A stretch of DNA of 64,000 nucleotides from Desulforhabdus amnigena (GTDB lineage Bacteria > Desulfobacterota > Syntrophobacteria > Syntrophobacterales > Syntrophobacteraceae): assembly GCF_027925305.1 (NCBI RefSeq), contig NZ_BSDR01000001.1:647001-711000 (forward strand), given 5' to 3'. Made by a program: the position numbers and the translations under genes. Below, one piece after another: positions 15,156 through 24,857 of the stretch. Positions within the stretch are counted from its first letter, which is position 1. The number at the start of each line of letters is the position of its first letter. Under the pieces are notes generated by a model. That model was given only the letters and a program-made list of their open reading frames with translations, did no database searches and was not told the DNA's origin.

Positions 15156-16952
15156 ATGGAACAGATAAGGAATTTCAGCATCATTGCCCACATTGACCAT
15201 GGGAAGTCCACACTAGCGGATCGCCTGATCCAGCAGGCCGGGATGGTGAGCGAAAGACAGTTCCGGGATCAGCTCCTCGATACGATGGATATCGAGAGGG
15301 AGAGAGGTATCACGATCAAGAGCCAGACCATCTCTTTGCCTTACAAAAGCAAGAGCGGAGAAGTCTTTGAGTTGAATCTCATCGACACTCCGGGGCATGT
15401 GGATTTTTCCTATGAGGTTTCACGCGCTCTTGCTTCGTGCGAAGGGGTGTTGCTCCTGGTGGATGCTTCCCAGGGCGTGGAAGCCCAGACCCTGGCCAAC
15501 CTGTATGCCGCCATGGAACACGATTTGACCATCATTCCCGTGATCAACAAGATCGATCTTCCTTCCGCCGATATCGAAATGGCCAAGGAGCAGATCGAGA
15601 CGGAACTTGGACTGGATTCAGAGCATGCCGTCCTCTGTTCGGCCAAGGAAGGTTTGGGCATCGAGGACGTCTTCGAGGCTATCGTGAGTCGCATTCCTGC
15701 CCCTTCCGGGAGTCCCGAGAAGCCGCTCTCCGCTCTCATCTTCGACGCTCATTACGATTCTTTCAGGGGGATCATCGTCAGTTGCCGTATATTCGACGGA
15801 CGAGTGCGACAGGGAGATGTCATACGTTTCATGTCCAACGGAGCGACCTACCGGGTGGAAGAGGTGGGTGTGTTCCGACTCACGAGAGAGCCCAGGAGCG
15901 AGTTGAGGGCGGGCGAGGTAGGTTACATCATCTCGGGAGTGAAGACATTGAGCGATACGCGGGTGGGAGATACGATCACTCTGGACAAGAATCCCATCTC
16001 CAAGCCTCTGCCCGGGTTCCGCGAGGTCAAACCGGTTGTTTTTTCCTCCATTTATCCCATTTCTTCCGACGACTACCCGTCCCTCGTGGATGCCCTGGAA
16101 AAATATAAACTGAACGACGCCGCCCTAGTCTATGAAAAGGATTCCTCCGTCGCGCTCGGCCAGGGTTTCCGCTGCGGATTTCTGGGGCTGCTTCACCTGG
16201 AAATCGTCCAGGAACGTCTGGAACGTGAATTCGATCAGTCCATCATCATGACGGTTCCCAGTGTGCAGTACCGCTTCACACTGACTGATGGCAGCGTTGT
16301 CGTGGTGGATAACCCTCAATACTATCCGGACCCTCTCAGGATCAAAAAATCGGAAGAACCCTTCATCAAGGCCAGCATCATGATCCCCGAGCGCTACATG
16401 GGGGCTGTCATGAAGCTCTGCATGGAAAAGCGCGGAACCAATCCCCGGTTCAGTTATCCCACGCCGGGGCGCATAGAGATCCTTTTCGACATGCCCCTGT
16501 CTGAAGTCGTTTTCGATTTTTACGACAAGCTCAAAACCATCACCCAAGGATACGGGTCTTTTGATTACGAAATGATCGATTATCGTGAGGGGGAGCTGGT
16601 CAAGCTCGACATCCTGGTAAATGGCGAAAAGGTGGATGCCCTCTCCATGCTGGTTCACAAAGAACGGGCGAGAGAATGGGGTGTACAGGTTTGCGACCGG
16701 TTGAAGGAAGAAATTCCCAAGCACCAGTTCAAGATCGCCATCCAGGGGGCCGTGGGGGGCAAGATCATCTCCCGTTCCACCATCTCCCCGTTCAGGAAGG
16801 ACGTTACCGCCAAATGTTATGGTGGAGATATTTCACGCAAGCGCAAATTACTTGAAAAACAGAAAGCGGGTAAGAAACGCATGAAAATGGTCGGATCCGT
16901 CATGATTCCCCAGAGTGCTTTCGTGGCGGTACTGAAGACAAAAGATGAATAA
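15156..16952 (+). CDS. lepA: Elongation factor 4 (LepA), ribosome back-translocating GTPase
   Basis: Translational GTPase (598 aa, standard length) that acts on stalled or mistranslocated ribosomes. The GTPase domain shows G1 AHIDHGKST (about 11-19), RGIT in switch I, DTPGH and NKIDLP. It is followed by the EF-G-like domains and the LepA-specific C-terminal domain, seen in the segment SRKRKLLEKQKAGKKRMK near the end. The start MEQIRNFSIIAH matches the family. The stop overlaps the hemW start by 8 bp. A lepA-hemW pair is a common arrangement. Confidence 0.97.
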   Translation: MEQIRNFSIIAHIDHGKSTLADRLIQQAGMVSERQFRDQLLDTMDIERERGITIKSQTISLPYKSKSGEVFELNLIDTPGHVDFSYEVSRALASCEGVLLLVDASQGVEAQTLANLYAAMEHDLTIIPVINKIDLPSADIEMAKEQIETELGLDSEHAVLCSAKEGLGIEDVFEAIVSRIPAPSGSPEKPLSALIFDAHYDSFRGIIVSCRIFDGRVRQGDVIRFMSNGATYRVEEVGVFRLTREPRSELRAGEVGYIISGVKTLSDTRVGDTITLDKNPISKPLPGFREVKPVVFSSIYPISSDDYPSLVDALEKYKLNDAALVYEKDSSVALGQGFRCGFLGLLHLEIVQERLEREFDQSIIMTVPSVQYRFTLTDGSVVVVDNPQYYPDPLRIKKSEEPFIKASIMIPERYMGAVMKLCMEKRGTNPRFSYPTPGRIEILFDMPLSEVVFDFYDKLKTITQGYGSFDYEMIDYREGELVKLDILVNGEKVDALSMLVHKERAREWGVQVCDRLKEEIPKHQFKIAIQGAVGGKIISRSTISPFRKDVTAKCYGGDISRKRKLLEKQKAGKKRMKMVGSVMIPQSAFVAVLKTKDE

Positions 16953-18069
16953 ATCCCATCGGCCCGGCCTTTACATTCATGTTCCCTTCTGCCGGACCAA
17001 ATGCCCTTACTGCGATTTCTATTCCGTGACTTCCGGGGAACATCATACGGGGGCTTGGCTCAAAGCCCTCGAACAGGAAGTTCAATTCTATCAAAACCGG
17101 TTTGCCGCTTTCGACAGCATCTATATCGGAGGCGGTACTCCCAGTCTTCTCAACCGGGAGGAAATCTCCGGGTTGATGGACTGTCTTTCCGGCCGTTTCC
17201 GTTTTTTCTCCGACACGGAAGTCACCCTGGAAGCGAACCCTGATGACATTACACCTGAAAAGCTGTCGCTCTACCGCCGGATAGGGATCAATCGCATCAG
17301 CCTCGGAGTGCAATCCTTCCAGGAAAATGAAGTCGCTTTCATGCAGCGGCGGCATACGGCGAAGGAGGCCGAACGCGCCTTGGAATTCATCCGTTCGGCG
17401 GGTTTCACGAACATTGGAATCGACCTCATTTATGGCTTCGAGGGACAGACCGAATCCGGGTGGATTCAGACCCTGGAACGGGCGCTCCGATTCAGGCCGG
17501 AACACCTTTCCTGCTACCAGATGACCATTGAAGAGGGGACCCCCTTCGGAAAAATGAAAGCGGAAGGGAAACTCCGTTCCCTGGGGGAGGAAGAGGAGGG
17601 CCGTTTTTTTTCTCTGACATCCAGTTTCCTGAAAGAGCGTGGCTACATTCACTACGAAATTTCCAATTTTGCAAGGGGCCCAGAATACTTCTCCCGCCAC
17701 AACCAAAAATACTGGAATCACACCCCTTATCTCGGCCTGGGGCCCGCGGCCCATTCCTTTCAGAACGGTGTCCGATGGTGGAACGTGAGATCTTTGCAAG
17801 CTTACTGTCAAATGCTTGCACGGAAAAAAACGCCTGTGGAGGACCGAGAAGTGCTCACCCGGGAACAGCTCAGACTGGAGGCGCTCTACCTGGGATTCAG
17901 GACAGAGGAAGGGGTGGACTTTGACATTGTCCGGGAGTTTCCCGGTGCGGAAGGTGTTCTTGCGGAGCTGGAAAAATCCGGGCTGATCGTGTTGAAAAAA
18001 GGGAGAGTGGCACCCACCCAGCAGGGTTTCCTGGTGGCTGACAGCCTTCCGATCCTTTTTGTTTCTTAA
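16945..18069 (+). CDS. hemW: HemW-type radical SAM protein (coproporphyrinogen III oxidase-like)
   Basis: A 374-aa radical SAM protein. The motif HVPFCRTKCPYCDFY near residue 13 carries the CxxxCxxC iron-sulfur cluster ligands, and IGGGTPS is the SAM-binding glycine motif. HemW proteins resemble the oxygen-independent coproporphyrinogen oxidase HemN, but they bind haem and act in haem trafficking to cytochromes. HemN usually carries a further Cys directly after the three (CxxxCxxCxC); here the residue after Y-C is D-F, as in HemW. It overlaps lepA by 8 bp. Confidence 0.9.
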   Translation: MNKSHRPGLYIHVPFCRTKCPYCDFYSVTSGEHHTGAWLKALEQEVQFYQNRFAAFDSIYIGGGTPSLLNREEISGLMDCLSGRFRFFSDTEVTLEANPDDITPEKLSLYRRIGINRISLGVQSFQENEVAFMQRRHTAKEAERALEFIRSAGFTNIGIDLIYGFEGQTESGWIQTLERALRFRPEHLSCYQMTIEEGTPFGKMKAEGKLRSLGEEEEGRFFSLTSSFLKERGYIHYEISNFARGPEYFSRHNQKYWNHTPYLGLGPAAHSFQNGVRWWNVRSLQAYCQMLARKKTPVEDREVLTREQLRLEALYLGFRTEEGVDFDIVREFPGAEGVLAELEKSGLIVLKKGRVAPTQQGFLVADSLPILFVS

Positions 18070-18377
18070 TTTTGTCAGATATTCAAGACAACTGCACTCG
18101 AATTTATGAAATCAAGTTTCCGTTTGCATCTTATTATCCACACTCGAACGTCAAATGGAGGCTTGATCCTGGTATCGTTTCGCAGACGAAAACCATGAAA
18201 AATGCCGGAATATTGCCCTAAAAGAAAACCTGGTTAATTTCATTGTGTAATACTTGGTTGCCGCCTGAACGGTTTTTTGAAGTGAGCTCTCCATGGGGTG
18301 AGATGGGGTAGCCCAGGTGTCAGGGTATTTTACGTAAAAATTTTCATTATCTCATACTTGTCAAGGAAACACGCGAC
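18070..18377. other. Intergenic region without recognised content
   Basis: 308 bp between hemW and the PAS protein gene. No gene, hairpin with T-run or clear promoter was identified. CAAGGAAA near 18361 is the likely ribosome-binding site of the PAS gene. Confidence 0.5.
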
Positions 18378-19889
18378 ATGACACATAAGACATTTGAAGA
18401 TGCTGAAGAAATCAAGATATGCCAGGGAGATATCGATTATCAGGGCATTGTCAAGCACATCAACGACGGCGTCTTGATCATAAGAGAGGGGAAAATTGTA
18501 TTTGCAAACAACGCTTTTTACGAGATGTCGCAAAGAGGGCCGGAAGAGGTCATCGGGTCGGATTTCTCTGAATATGTATTCGCCGCGGACTGGGATAGAG
18601 TAAAAAAATACTGCAGAGACCGCCTCTTCACGGAAAACCTCTCGGATACCATCGAATTCCGCATGCCACAACGGGATGGTGTAGCGATCATCGAGATGAA
18701 GGTGAGTGTTGTAGAGTGTGGAGGGGCCCCCGCAATACTCGGCGCATTGACGGATATCACCGAGAGACGCAAAACCCGGCTCGAACTGCAACGGATCAAG
18801 GAACGTCTCGAAAGCATCATCCAATCTATGACGGAAGTCGTGGTCTCACTTTCGCCCAGGGATTTCTCTATTCTTGCCATAAACCCTGCGGCTGAAGCCC
18901 TTTACGGGATACCGGTCAGGGATTTTGTGAGTGGGGAGCACCATATCCTGGAATTCGTTCATTCCAGTGATGTCGACCGGGTAAATCGATTTTTCAGGAA
19001 TCTGCCTGAAGCCGAGTTCGATGAACTGCAGTACAGGATCATCAGCAGAAACAGACAGGTCAAATGGGTCGTCGATGAAGGCCATGTCGTTTACTCGGAC
19101 AAAGGGACCATACGACGCATCGACCATGTCATCAGGGATATCACCGACGAAAAAAAAGCAATTGATGCCCTCAGGCTGAGCGAAGAAAAATACAGGGATT
19201 TTTTTGAATCGACTACCGATATGGCCTTTACCATCACGCCGGAAGGGGATTTCATTGAGATAAACGAAGCGGGTCTGAAGCTCCTCGGTCTTGAAAACAT
19301 GGAAGAGGCGTATGAAACCAACATCAAAAATTTCTATGTGGATGTCTCCGAGCGAGAGGAACTCGTCAGAGAAATATACGGGAAAGGCCATGTCGAAGGC
19401 CATCAGGTGAAATTCAAGAACAAGGCCGGAGATATCATCGAGGTGGCGGTCACAGCGCGTGCGAAAATCGATGAATCGGGGCGACATATCTACCATGAGG
19501 GCATCGTGCACAATGTGACGAAAGCGTTGGAGGATCAGAGGAACAGGGTGCTCCGCAACGCTGCGGGAGGCATGTGCCATCACCTCAATACGCATCTCAT
19601 GCAGCTGTACGGCTCGAACGATGCGCTCCGTGAAGAGATCGAATCCCTGGACGTGCTCATCGAGAGGCTTGCCGAAGGGGAAAATCCTCAAATGGTTGTC
19701 AGACTGATGAAGGGGATCATGAAGGATATCCACCGATACAGCAAGGGTATAGACGGCGCCTATAAGAAAATCTCGGAAGTGACCACAGCGTTCAACAAGG
19801 CCTTCCGCTATAAGGAAGAAACCTATCTGACCAGTACGATCCTCGATATCTTCAAGGCATACGGATACGAAGAAGATGGTTCAAAGTGA
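18378..19889 (+). CDS. Triple-PAS sensor with HisKA-like dimerisation segment and no ATPase domain
   Basis: A 503-aa soluble protein without transmembrane segments. Three PAS domains lie at about 20-132, 140-258 and 268-385, the first two ending in the PAC signatures LTDITERRK and RDITDEKK. Residues about 392-475 resemble the dimerisation/phospho-acceptor helices of histidine kinases, with the H-box-like AAGGMCHHLNTHLMQL (His401/402). The protein then stops without an N, G1 or G2 box, so it has no ATP-binding domain. It may be a dimerising sensor or phospho-transfer partner, or a kinase that lost its catalytic part. The next gene is on the opposite strand, so the missing part is not simply frameshifted nearby. 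Confidence 0.85.
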   Translation: MTHKTFEDAEEIKICQGDIDYQGIVKHINDGVLIIREGKIVFANNAFYEMSQRGPEEVIGSDFSEYVFAADWDRVKKYCRDRLFTENLSDTIEFRMPQRDGVAIIEMKVSVVECGGAPAILGALTDITERRKTRLELQRIKERLESIIQSMTEVVVSLSPRDFSILAINPAAEALYGIPVRDFVSGEHHILEFVHSSDVDRVNRFFRNLPEAEFDELQYRIISRNRQVKWVVDEGHVVYSDKGTIRRIDHVIRDITDEKKAIDALRLSEEKYRDFFESTTDMAFTITPEGDFIEINEAGLKLLGLENMEEAYETNIKNFYVDVSEREELVREIYGKGHVEGHQVKFKNKAGDIIEVAVTARAKIDESGRHIYHEGIVHNVTKALEDQRNRVLRNAAGGMCHHLNTHLMQLYGSNDALREEIESLDVLIERLAEGENPQMVVRLMKGIMKDIHRYSKGIDGAYKKISEVTTAFNKAFRYKEETYLTSTILDIFKAYGYEEDGSK

Positions 19890-19901
19890 TGTTTGCGGTC
19901 C

Positions 19902-19933
19902 CTTCACCCCCCTTTGTAAAAAGGGGGGTGAAG
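19902..19933. terminator. Perfect 14-bp hairpin between convergent genes
   Basis: CTTCACCCCCCTTT (19902-19915) and AAAGGGGGGTGAAG (19920-19933) pair perfectly across a GTAA loop. It lies 12 bp after the PAS gene stop and before the end of the convergent CoA-transferase gene, a good position for a bidirectional terminator. It lacks a long T-run. Confidence 0.6.
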
Positions 19934-19975
19934 CATGATCTTGTTTTGGAGCGGTCCAACCCCTTATCCCGGGGC

Positions 19976-21334
19976 CTAGACGACTCCCTTCTCCTTCAAC
20001 GCATTCAATTTCGTATTACCTATTCCCAGATATTTCTGATAAATGAATTCATTGTCGGCTCCAATGGGCCGGCATACCCACTTGATTCGACCCGGAGTCT
20101 TGGACATGGCTTTCAACGACGAGTTCTGGACCAGAACCTCGCCGTAGTAGGGGTCATGTGTGGTCAGAAAAGTCTTTCTGCACTCCCAGTGTTCCCTTTC
20201 CAATACTTCCTTGGGGGATTCCATCCTGCCTGTAGCGACCGTACCTTTCCTGTCCGGTCTCTTCATGTATGACGTTATGATTCTCATCATCTCATCGGTC
20301 GTGTAATTTTTGGTGAATTTCTCGATTTCGTGCTGAATCTTGGGCTGATTCTCCGGATTCAGCCGGTCTTTGATGGTGGGAAACTGTTCCTGCAGGCCCG
20401 GGCGATCCATGATTTCACACAGAGCGGCCCAGTTCGGGTCGGTGAAGCCGGAGATGAAGGTATACCCGTCTTTGCATTCGACGTAGGTATAGGGAAATAC
20501 GGCATAGTCGTAGTTGCCGGCTCTCGGCATCTGCTTTTGCGCCATATGGTAATATTGCATGACATAATTGGACATGGAAAGCATTCCCTCAGAAGGGGAG
20601 CAATCCACCATTTGTCCCTTGCCCGTGCGTCTCTTGTGGAACATGGCCAAGAGGATACCGAAGCCAGCCCAGCCTCCACCGGCATACCAGCCCATCCAGT
20701 TGCCCTGTTTGAGGGGTCTTTTGTACGCATCGGGCACTTCCGGGTCGAGATCCGGTTCGCCCGTGATGGACATGATGATACCGCGTGCCTGATTGGTGAT
20801 GTCATAGTCCGGCTGATTGCCGTACTTTTCAACGTCTTTTCCGAACTGTCCATAAACGTAGATGGGGCAGTAGATCAATCCTGGATTTGTCTCTCGAAGT
20901 TGCCGGTACCCGATGCCCAATCCATCCAGGTAACCGGGTTTGAATGTCTCGATGAGAACGTCGGCTTTATTGGCCAGTTTACGGAAGATTTCCTTTCCCT
21001 CTTCCGTATTGAGGTCAAGGGTGACATGAAACTTGTTTCTTCCTTCCACCATATACCCCAGGCCCGTATCCTTGATCATCATGCCGTAAGGGGTCATTTT
21101 TCTGGCTATATCACCGCCGGGGGGTTCGATGCGAATGACTTCTGCTCCCAACTCTGAAAGCATGGATGAGGCAAAGAGTCCGGCAAAGCTGCCGTAGCTC
21201 GCATCGATAACAAGCATGTCATCCAGGGCTTCCGGTTTATGAAAGATATCTTCGGGGTTCGTTGCATCATGAGCCCACCTGGCATATTCTTCGCTCGCCG
21301 CCATACCGATGATTTTTTCGTCTTCCATATCCAT
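19976..21334 (-). CDS. Type III (CaiB/BaiF family) CoA-transferase
   Basis: A 452-aa family III CoA-transferase, which moves CoA between carboxylic acids through an aspartyl-CoA thioester. Family marks are [20 protein letters not shown] near the N-terminus, [12 protein letters not shown], and [14 protein letters not shown], which carries the expected catalytic Asp. A long N-terminal extension of about 45 residues (starting MDMEDEK) precedes the core. It lies 23 bp downstream of a second CaiB-family gene on the same strand, and the two proteins differ clearly. Paired genes of this kind, such as bbsE and bbsF of anaerobic toluene degradation, encode two-subunit enzymes. The substrate here is unknown. 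Confidence 0.9.
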   Translation of the reverse strand: MDMEDEKIIGMAASEEYARWAHDATNPEDIFHKPEALDDMLVIDASYGSFAGLFASSMLSELGAEVIRIEPPGGDIARKMTPYGMMIKDTGLGYMVEGRNKFHVTLDLNTEEGKEIFRKLANKADVLIETFKPGYLDGLGIGYRQLRETNPGLIYCPIYVYGQFGKDVEKYGNQPDYDITNQARGIIMSITGEPDLDPEVPDAYKRPLKQGNWMGWYAGGGWAGFGILLAMFHKRRTGKGQMVDCSPSEGMLSMSNYVMQYYHMAQKQMPRAGNYDYAVFPYTYVECKDGYTFISGFTDPNWAALCEIMDRPGLQEQFPTIKDRLNPENQPKIQHEIEKFTKNYTTDEMMRIITSYMKRPDRKGTVATGRMESPKEVLEREHWECRKTFLTTHDPYYGEVLVQNSSLKAMSKTPGRIKWVCRPIGADNEFIYQKYLGIGNTKLNALKEKGVV

Positions 21335-21357
21335 ATCTTTTTCTCTCCTAACGAGTT

Positions 21358-22692
21358 TTAGCCAAGCTTGATGCCCTTTTTACCATCCCAGTCTGGTGGA
21401 GGACAGTGCGAACGGATTTTAGGATTCCACTTGAAAATGACCCCTTCCTCCTCGAGACTCTTGATCTTGTCCGTAGTGAATCCCAAAAGTGTTTTCAACA
21501 CGTAGTCGTTGTCGAAGCCCAGCGGACGGCAACTCCATTTGACTTTGCTCGGTGTTTCACTCAACCTGGGAGGATAACAATCTTGAACCATATCTCCATA
21601 TAATGGGTCATCGTATTGCTGTATGGTTCCCCGTTCCCTGAAGTGTTCGCTGTGATAGGCGTCTTTTGCTTCCAAAACCCTGGTGGCGGCAAAACCATAT
21701 TGGTTGCCGAGGGCTTCCACTTCTTCGACCTTTTTGGTCTTTACCCATGCGGCGATGGTGCTGAGCAGTTCCCTGGCGTTTTCATCCCTCAGCCGATCCA
21801 GAGGTTCAGCGTATTTTTCGAAAAGAGCCGTATTGCCCATGGCCTGGCAAAGGCCTTGAAATTCATCCTTACTGAAAGCTGCAACAGCTACCCAGCCGTC
21901 ACTGCAGTCAAAGAGATCCGACGGGCAGATGGCAAGATCTCTATTTCCCGACCGCTTCCTGTTCTCCCCCGTCATTGACGTGTAAAGCCAGGTCCAGTCG
22001 AGGAACCGGATGACATTTTCCACCTGCAGGTAATCGATGAACTGACCCTCACCCGTCCTTTCCCTGTAATTCAATGCAGCTATGATGGCGGCAGCGCACA
22101 TGAGGCCTGTAATCCAGTCGGCAATCCAGACACCGGATTTGATGGGGCCGCGGTCTTCAAAACCCGTAATGGGGGAGAGGGCTCCCATGCTCTGGGCCAC
22201 CGCGTCGTAAGAAGCGCGTCCGGTCCAGGGGCCCCAGCTTCCGTAGCCTGAAACGTGAAGCTGAATGATCCTGGGATTGACTTTTTTTAAGTCCTGATAG
22301 GCGATTCCCCATTCGGCCATTCTGCCCGGCGTGAGGTTATCGACCACGACATCCGCCTTTTTGACAAGATCCAGGAAAATCTCTTTGGCTTTGGGATTTC
22401 CCATGTGCATGCCCACCCAGTATTTGTTGTGGTTCTCGATTTCCAGCCCGGGAGACATGTTTTTCCAGAAGAATGCATAAGGGGTCACAAAACGCATCTG
22501 GTCGCCCCTCTGCCCTTCAAACTTGATCACCTCAGCCCCGAATTCAGCCAGATAGTCGCAGGCTGCCGGTCCCAAAACCACATAGCATACTTCCAGAACC
22601 CGTATGCCCTTGAGTGGCTCAGGTTTTTCGAAAAGGTGTTCGACATTGAACATTTGTTTCAAAAAGTCCTGGTAAGATCCTCCCTCGTTCAT
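21358..22692 (-). CDS. Type III (CaiB/BaiF family) CoA-transferase, second of a pair
   Basis: A 444-aa CoA-transferase. The start is the ATG at 22692 ([14 protein letters not shown]) behind GAGGAG; the frame is open to 22947, but that part runs through an inverted-repeat element and was rejected. The core begins [20 protein letters not shown], with [12 protein letters not shown] and [19 protein letters not shown]. The active-site Asp is expected in [12 protein letters not shown]. It is the first gene of a two-gene operon with the CoA-transferase at 19976. An obligate heteromer is an inference from gene pairing. Confidence 0.9.
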   Translation of the reverse strand: MNEGGSYQDFLKQMFNVEHLFEKPEPLKGIRVLEVCYVVLGPAACDYLAEFGAEVIKFEGQRGDQMRFVTPYAFFWKNMSPGLEIENHNKYWVGMHMGNPKAKEIFLDLVKKADVVVDNLTPGRMAEWGIAYQDLKKVNPRIIQLHVSGYGSWGPWTGRASYDAVAQSMGALSPITGFEDRGPIKSGVWIADWITGLMCAAAIIAALNYRERTGEGQFIDYLQVENVIRFLDWTWLYTSMTGENRKRSGNRDLAICPSDLFDCSDGWVAVAAFSKDEFQGLCQAMGNTALFEKYAEPLDRLRDENARELLSTIAAWVKTKKVEEVEALGNQYGFAATRVLEAKDAYHSEHFRERGTIQQYDDPLYGDMVQDCYPPRLSETPSKVKWSCRPLGFDNDYVLKTLLGFTTDKIKSLEEEGVIFKWNPKIRSHCPPPDWDGKKGIKLG

Positions 22693-22851
22693 GCACTGAG
22701 CTCCTCTAAATGGTGGACATTTGAATTTGCTCTTATGAGCCTCTTCCCGCCAGTTTTGTGTCCATCCATAAGGCTTGCAGCACAACACCCCTTTCCGAAA
22801 AACCTCCCTCACCCCTTTGGGCAAAGCGATGGGGGAAGAGTTCCGAGTGGG

Positions 22852-22972
22852 TGCTAAGAGCCTATCCGAAAACATTCCTTGGCAGCGGACACCCCCCTTC
22901 AATTCCCCCCCTCGAGGGGGGACCAAGGAGGGTGTCGCAAAGTCCACAGGGGGTTTTCGGATAGGTGCTAAG
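22852..22972. mobile_element. Short inverted-repeat element flanked by direct repeats
   Basis: CCTATCCGAAAAC (22861-22873) and GTTTTCGGATAGG (22953-22965) are perfect inverted repeats 79 bp apart. TGCTAAG occurs on both sides (22852-22858 and 22966-22972), as a target duplication would. The interior contains a C/G palindrome around CCCCCCCTCGAGGGGGG. A related element lies at 27191-27280, and a left-end fragment (AGCCTATCCGGAAAC) lies after groEL at 35806-35820. Confidence 0.55.
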
Positions 22973-23003
22973 TATAGGCCCTACAAAAGAAAGTGAACAA
23001 TTT

Positions 23004-23048
23004 CCCATCCATCATTTCCGCCTAAAGCATGCGGGAATGACGGATGGG
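23004..23048. repeat. Inverted repeat of the CATTCCCGC/GCGGGAATG type
   Basis: CCCATCCATCATTTCCGC (23004-23021) and GCGGGAATGACGGATGGG (23031-23048) match as inverted copies at 16 of 18 positions, with a 9-nt loop. The core GCGGGAATGACGG is a sequence often seen in dispersed bacterial intergenic repeats. Confidence 0.5.
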
Positions 23049-23326
23049 ATCTTGTGCACCCGTTTATGTGGGCATGTACTTAGAGATTTTGCTCTCACAG
23101 CTTTCAGATGAAAACAAATCGGTTTTCACTTCAGCTCTGTGCCGCTTTGACAAGGGCCTTATCGCAAAGTGTAGGATTTGAATTGGAGTTGCATCAATGA
23201 AGAAAGATTCGCATCTTGTGCTCTGATCGGGAACTTGAGTTCAGCATTGAGTCAGCCATTGCTTTTGTTGCCAAGGCTATTTCGTTAGTATTGAAGTGAA
23301 GCCTTACGGATTGTGGCACTCCCGCC

Positions 23327-23845
23327 TCAACTGAGGCGCTTGGCACTATTGATGACAACCGGTGTTGCAGGGACATCCTGATGATATCCGAAAGAAGTGG
23401 TAGCAACCTTTCTGATTTTATCCACGACATCCATGCCGTCAATCACTTCCCCGAATACGGCATAGCCAAAACCCATGGGGGTTGCGTTCTTGTGGTTGAG
23501 GAAGTCGTTGTTCACGGTATTGATGAAAAATTGGCAGGTAGCGCTATGGACCTGGTTTGTTCTAGCCATGGCAATGGTGCCGCGGTTGTTCTTGAGTTCG
23601 GGATTGGCTTCGTTCTTGATAGGGGGGTGGGTTGGCTTTTCCTTCATATCGGGAGTGAGTCCTCCTCCCTGGATCATGAATTCGGAGATAACCCGGTGAA
23701 AGATGGTACCATCATAGAAACCTTCATCGACATACTTCAAGAAGTTTTCTACGGTAACAGGAGCCTTGTCAGCCCAGAGCTCTATTTTGATCGTACCTTC
23801 TGATGTCTCCATTACCACGACGGGATTCGATTCTGAAGTCTTCAT
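23327..23845 (-). CDS. Cyclophilin-type peptidyl-prolyl cis-trans isomerase
   Basis: A 172-aa cyclophilin that catalyses proline isomerisation during folding. The start [17 protein letters not shown] at 23845 follows AAGGAG; a longer frame to 23941 is not family-like. The active-site segment is [14 protein letters not shown] (catalytic Arg in FHR), followed by TCQFFIN and [14 protein letters not shown]. There is no signal peptide, so it is cytosolic and PpiB-like. Neighbours give no specific partner. Confidence 0.93.
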   Translation of the reverse strand: MKTSESNPVVVMETSEGTIKIELWADKAPVTVENFLKYVDEGFYDGTIFHRVISEFMIQGGGLTPDMKEKPTHPPIKNEANPELKNNRGTIAMARTNQVHSATCQFFINTVNNDFLNHKNATPMGFGYAVFGEVIDGMDVVDKIRKVATTSFGYHQDVPATPVVINSAKRLS

Positions 23846-24005
23846 TTTTCTCCTTAGATTGTGAAATCTATTTGGGGGCAGTGTATCAAGCCCCACATGG
23901 CGAGTACTGGAGATGATACTCGTTATGAGGCCCCGCTGCAAGTTTTTTCCCTGCTGGAATGCGGGTTAGTGTACGAAATGGGCAAAATCGTACCGCACCT
24001 TTATC

Positions 24006-24479
24006 CTATTTTGAGCTTTCTTCCTCCAGGATTTCTCCCAGGGCATAGGCTACATCACCCACGAGCTGGATGCAGTGTTTTCTCCGGCTCTCGGAGTTGC
24101 TGTAGAATTCTTTGACTGCGTTGCGATCGTGCCAATCCACCCTTGCAATATCGCTGCAATTGACACCTCCGAAGGGCTGGGTGATTTCCTCGAATTTCCT
24201 GGTGAGTTTGCGGCTCAGAAACCACATGCGTGGATCTTCTTTCTCATTCAGGTTTCCCCGGCTGTAAAGGCTTGAAATCAAAGCCACTCCTCCTAGCAAG
24301 GCGCCGCAGACCCTGCCGGAACTGGCGATGCCGCCGCCAAAGGATCCCATACATTTGATCTGGTCCTCATTCACACTATTCATTTTTTCCTGGCCGACGG
24401 CTATTACCGCCTGGCTGCAGTGAAACCTTTTCTTGAAAAGGTCCATAGCCTTTTGTCTCATTTCTTCAGGACTCATCAT
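24006..24479 (-). CDS. C_GCAxxG_C_C family putative redox-active protein
   Basis: A 157-aa protein of the C_GCAxxG_C_C family, small cysteine-rich proteins common in strict anaerobes. The marks are FHCSQAV (Cys21), CMGSFGGGIASSGRVCGALLGG (first half of the family name motif), then single cysteines in VNCSDI and KHCIQLVG. The role is thought to be redox-active, but no reaction is proven. GGAGG lies directly before two ATG codons; translation may start at 24479 or one codon later. It lies upstream of the cyclophilin gene on the same strand, 160 bp away. Confidence 0.85.
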   Translation of the reverse strand: MMSPEEMRQKAMDLFKKRFHCSQAVIAVGQEKMNSVNEDQIKCMGSFGGGIASSGRVCGALLGGVALISSLYSRGNLNEKEDPRMWFLSRKLTRKFEEITQPFGGVNCSDIARVDWHDRNAVKEFYSNSESRRKHCIQLVGDVAYALGEILEEESSK

Positions 24480-24857
24480 AAACCTCCAAAATCACTTTTC
24501 TCTTCGGGAGAGATGCTCAATAGCTGTTTCGGGCTCCATCTTCAAACCCGTCATCGATCGACGGGAAGTATCCGGATGGCAACCGTTCACCGCAGAAAGC
24601 GAAGAGAATGCAGAGAATAAGGAAAATTCAAAAACTAGCTGTTTTCTCCGCTCTGCGATATCTGCGCAATCTGCGGATATGCAAATGGGTATGAACGGTT
24701 GCTCCGAATTCAACCTGAACACTGAAAAGCGGATTTTCTCCCGGCCTTTTGGCAATTTCATACACTGTGTTTCCGGAAAGCGCGAAAGCCCGCGAATTGT
24801 GTACGAAGCAGGGAAAAAAGTCAAAAAAATCCTGGAGGGATGTTCCATAGTCTTCAT
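24480..24857. other. Gap containing a dispersed repeat
   Basis: 378 bp. The segment 24587-24680 contains CACCGCAGAAAGCGAAGAGA near its left end and TTTTCTCCGCTCTGCGATAT plus GCAATCTGCGGAT at its right end. It is a degenerate inverted repeat of the kind also seen at 9479-9570. No gene was identified. Confidence 0.45.

Larger units (their letters stand above)
22693..23326. other. Gap with two palindromic elements
   Basis: 634 bp between the cyclophilin and CoA-transferase genes. It holds the element at 22852-22972 and the inverted repeat at 23004-23048. No gene is supported in the remaining 280 bp. Confidence 0.55.

Noticed and set aside
22693-22947. 85-residue N-terminal extension of the upstream CoA-transferase
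   Set aside because: It is translated from an inverted-repeat element and lacks family similarity; the ATG at 22692 has a good ribosome-binding site.
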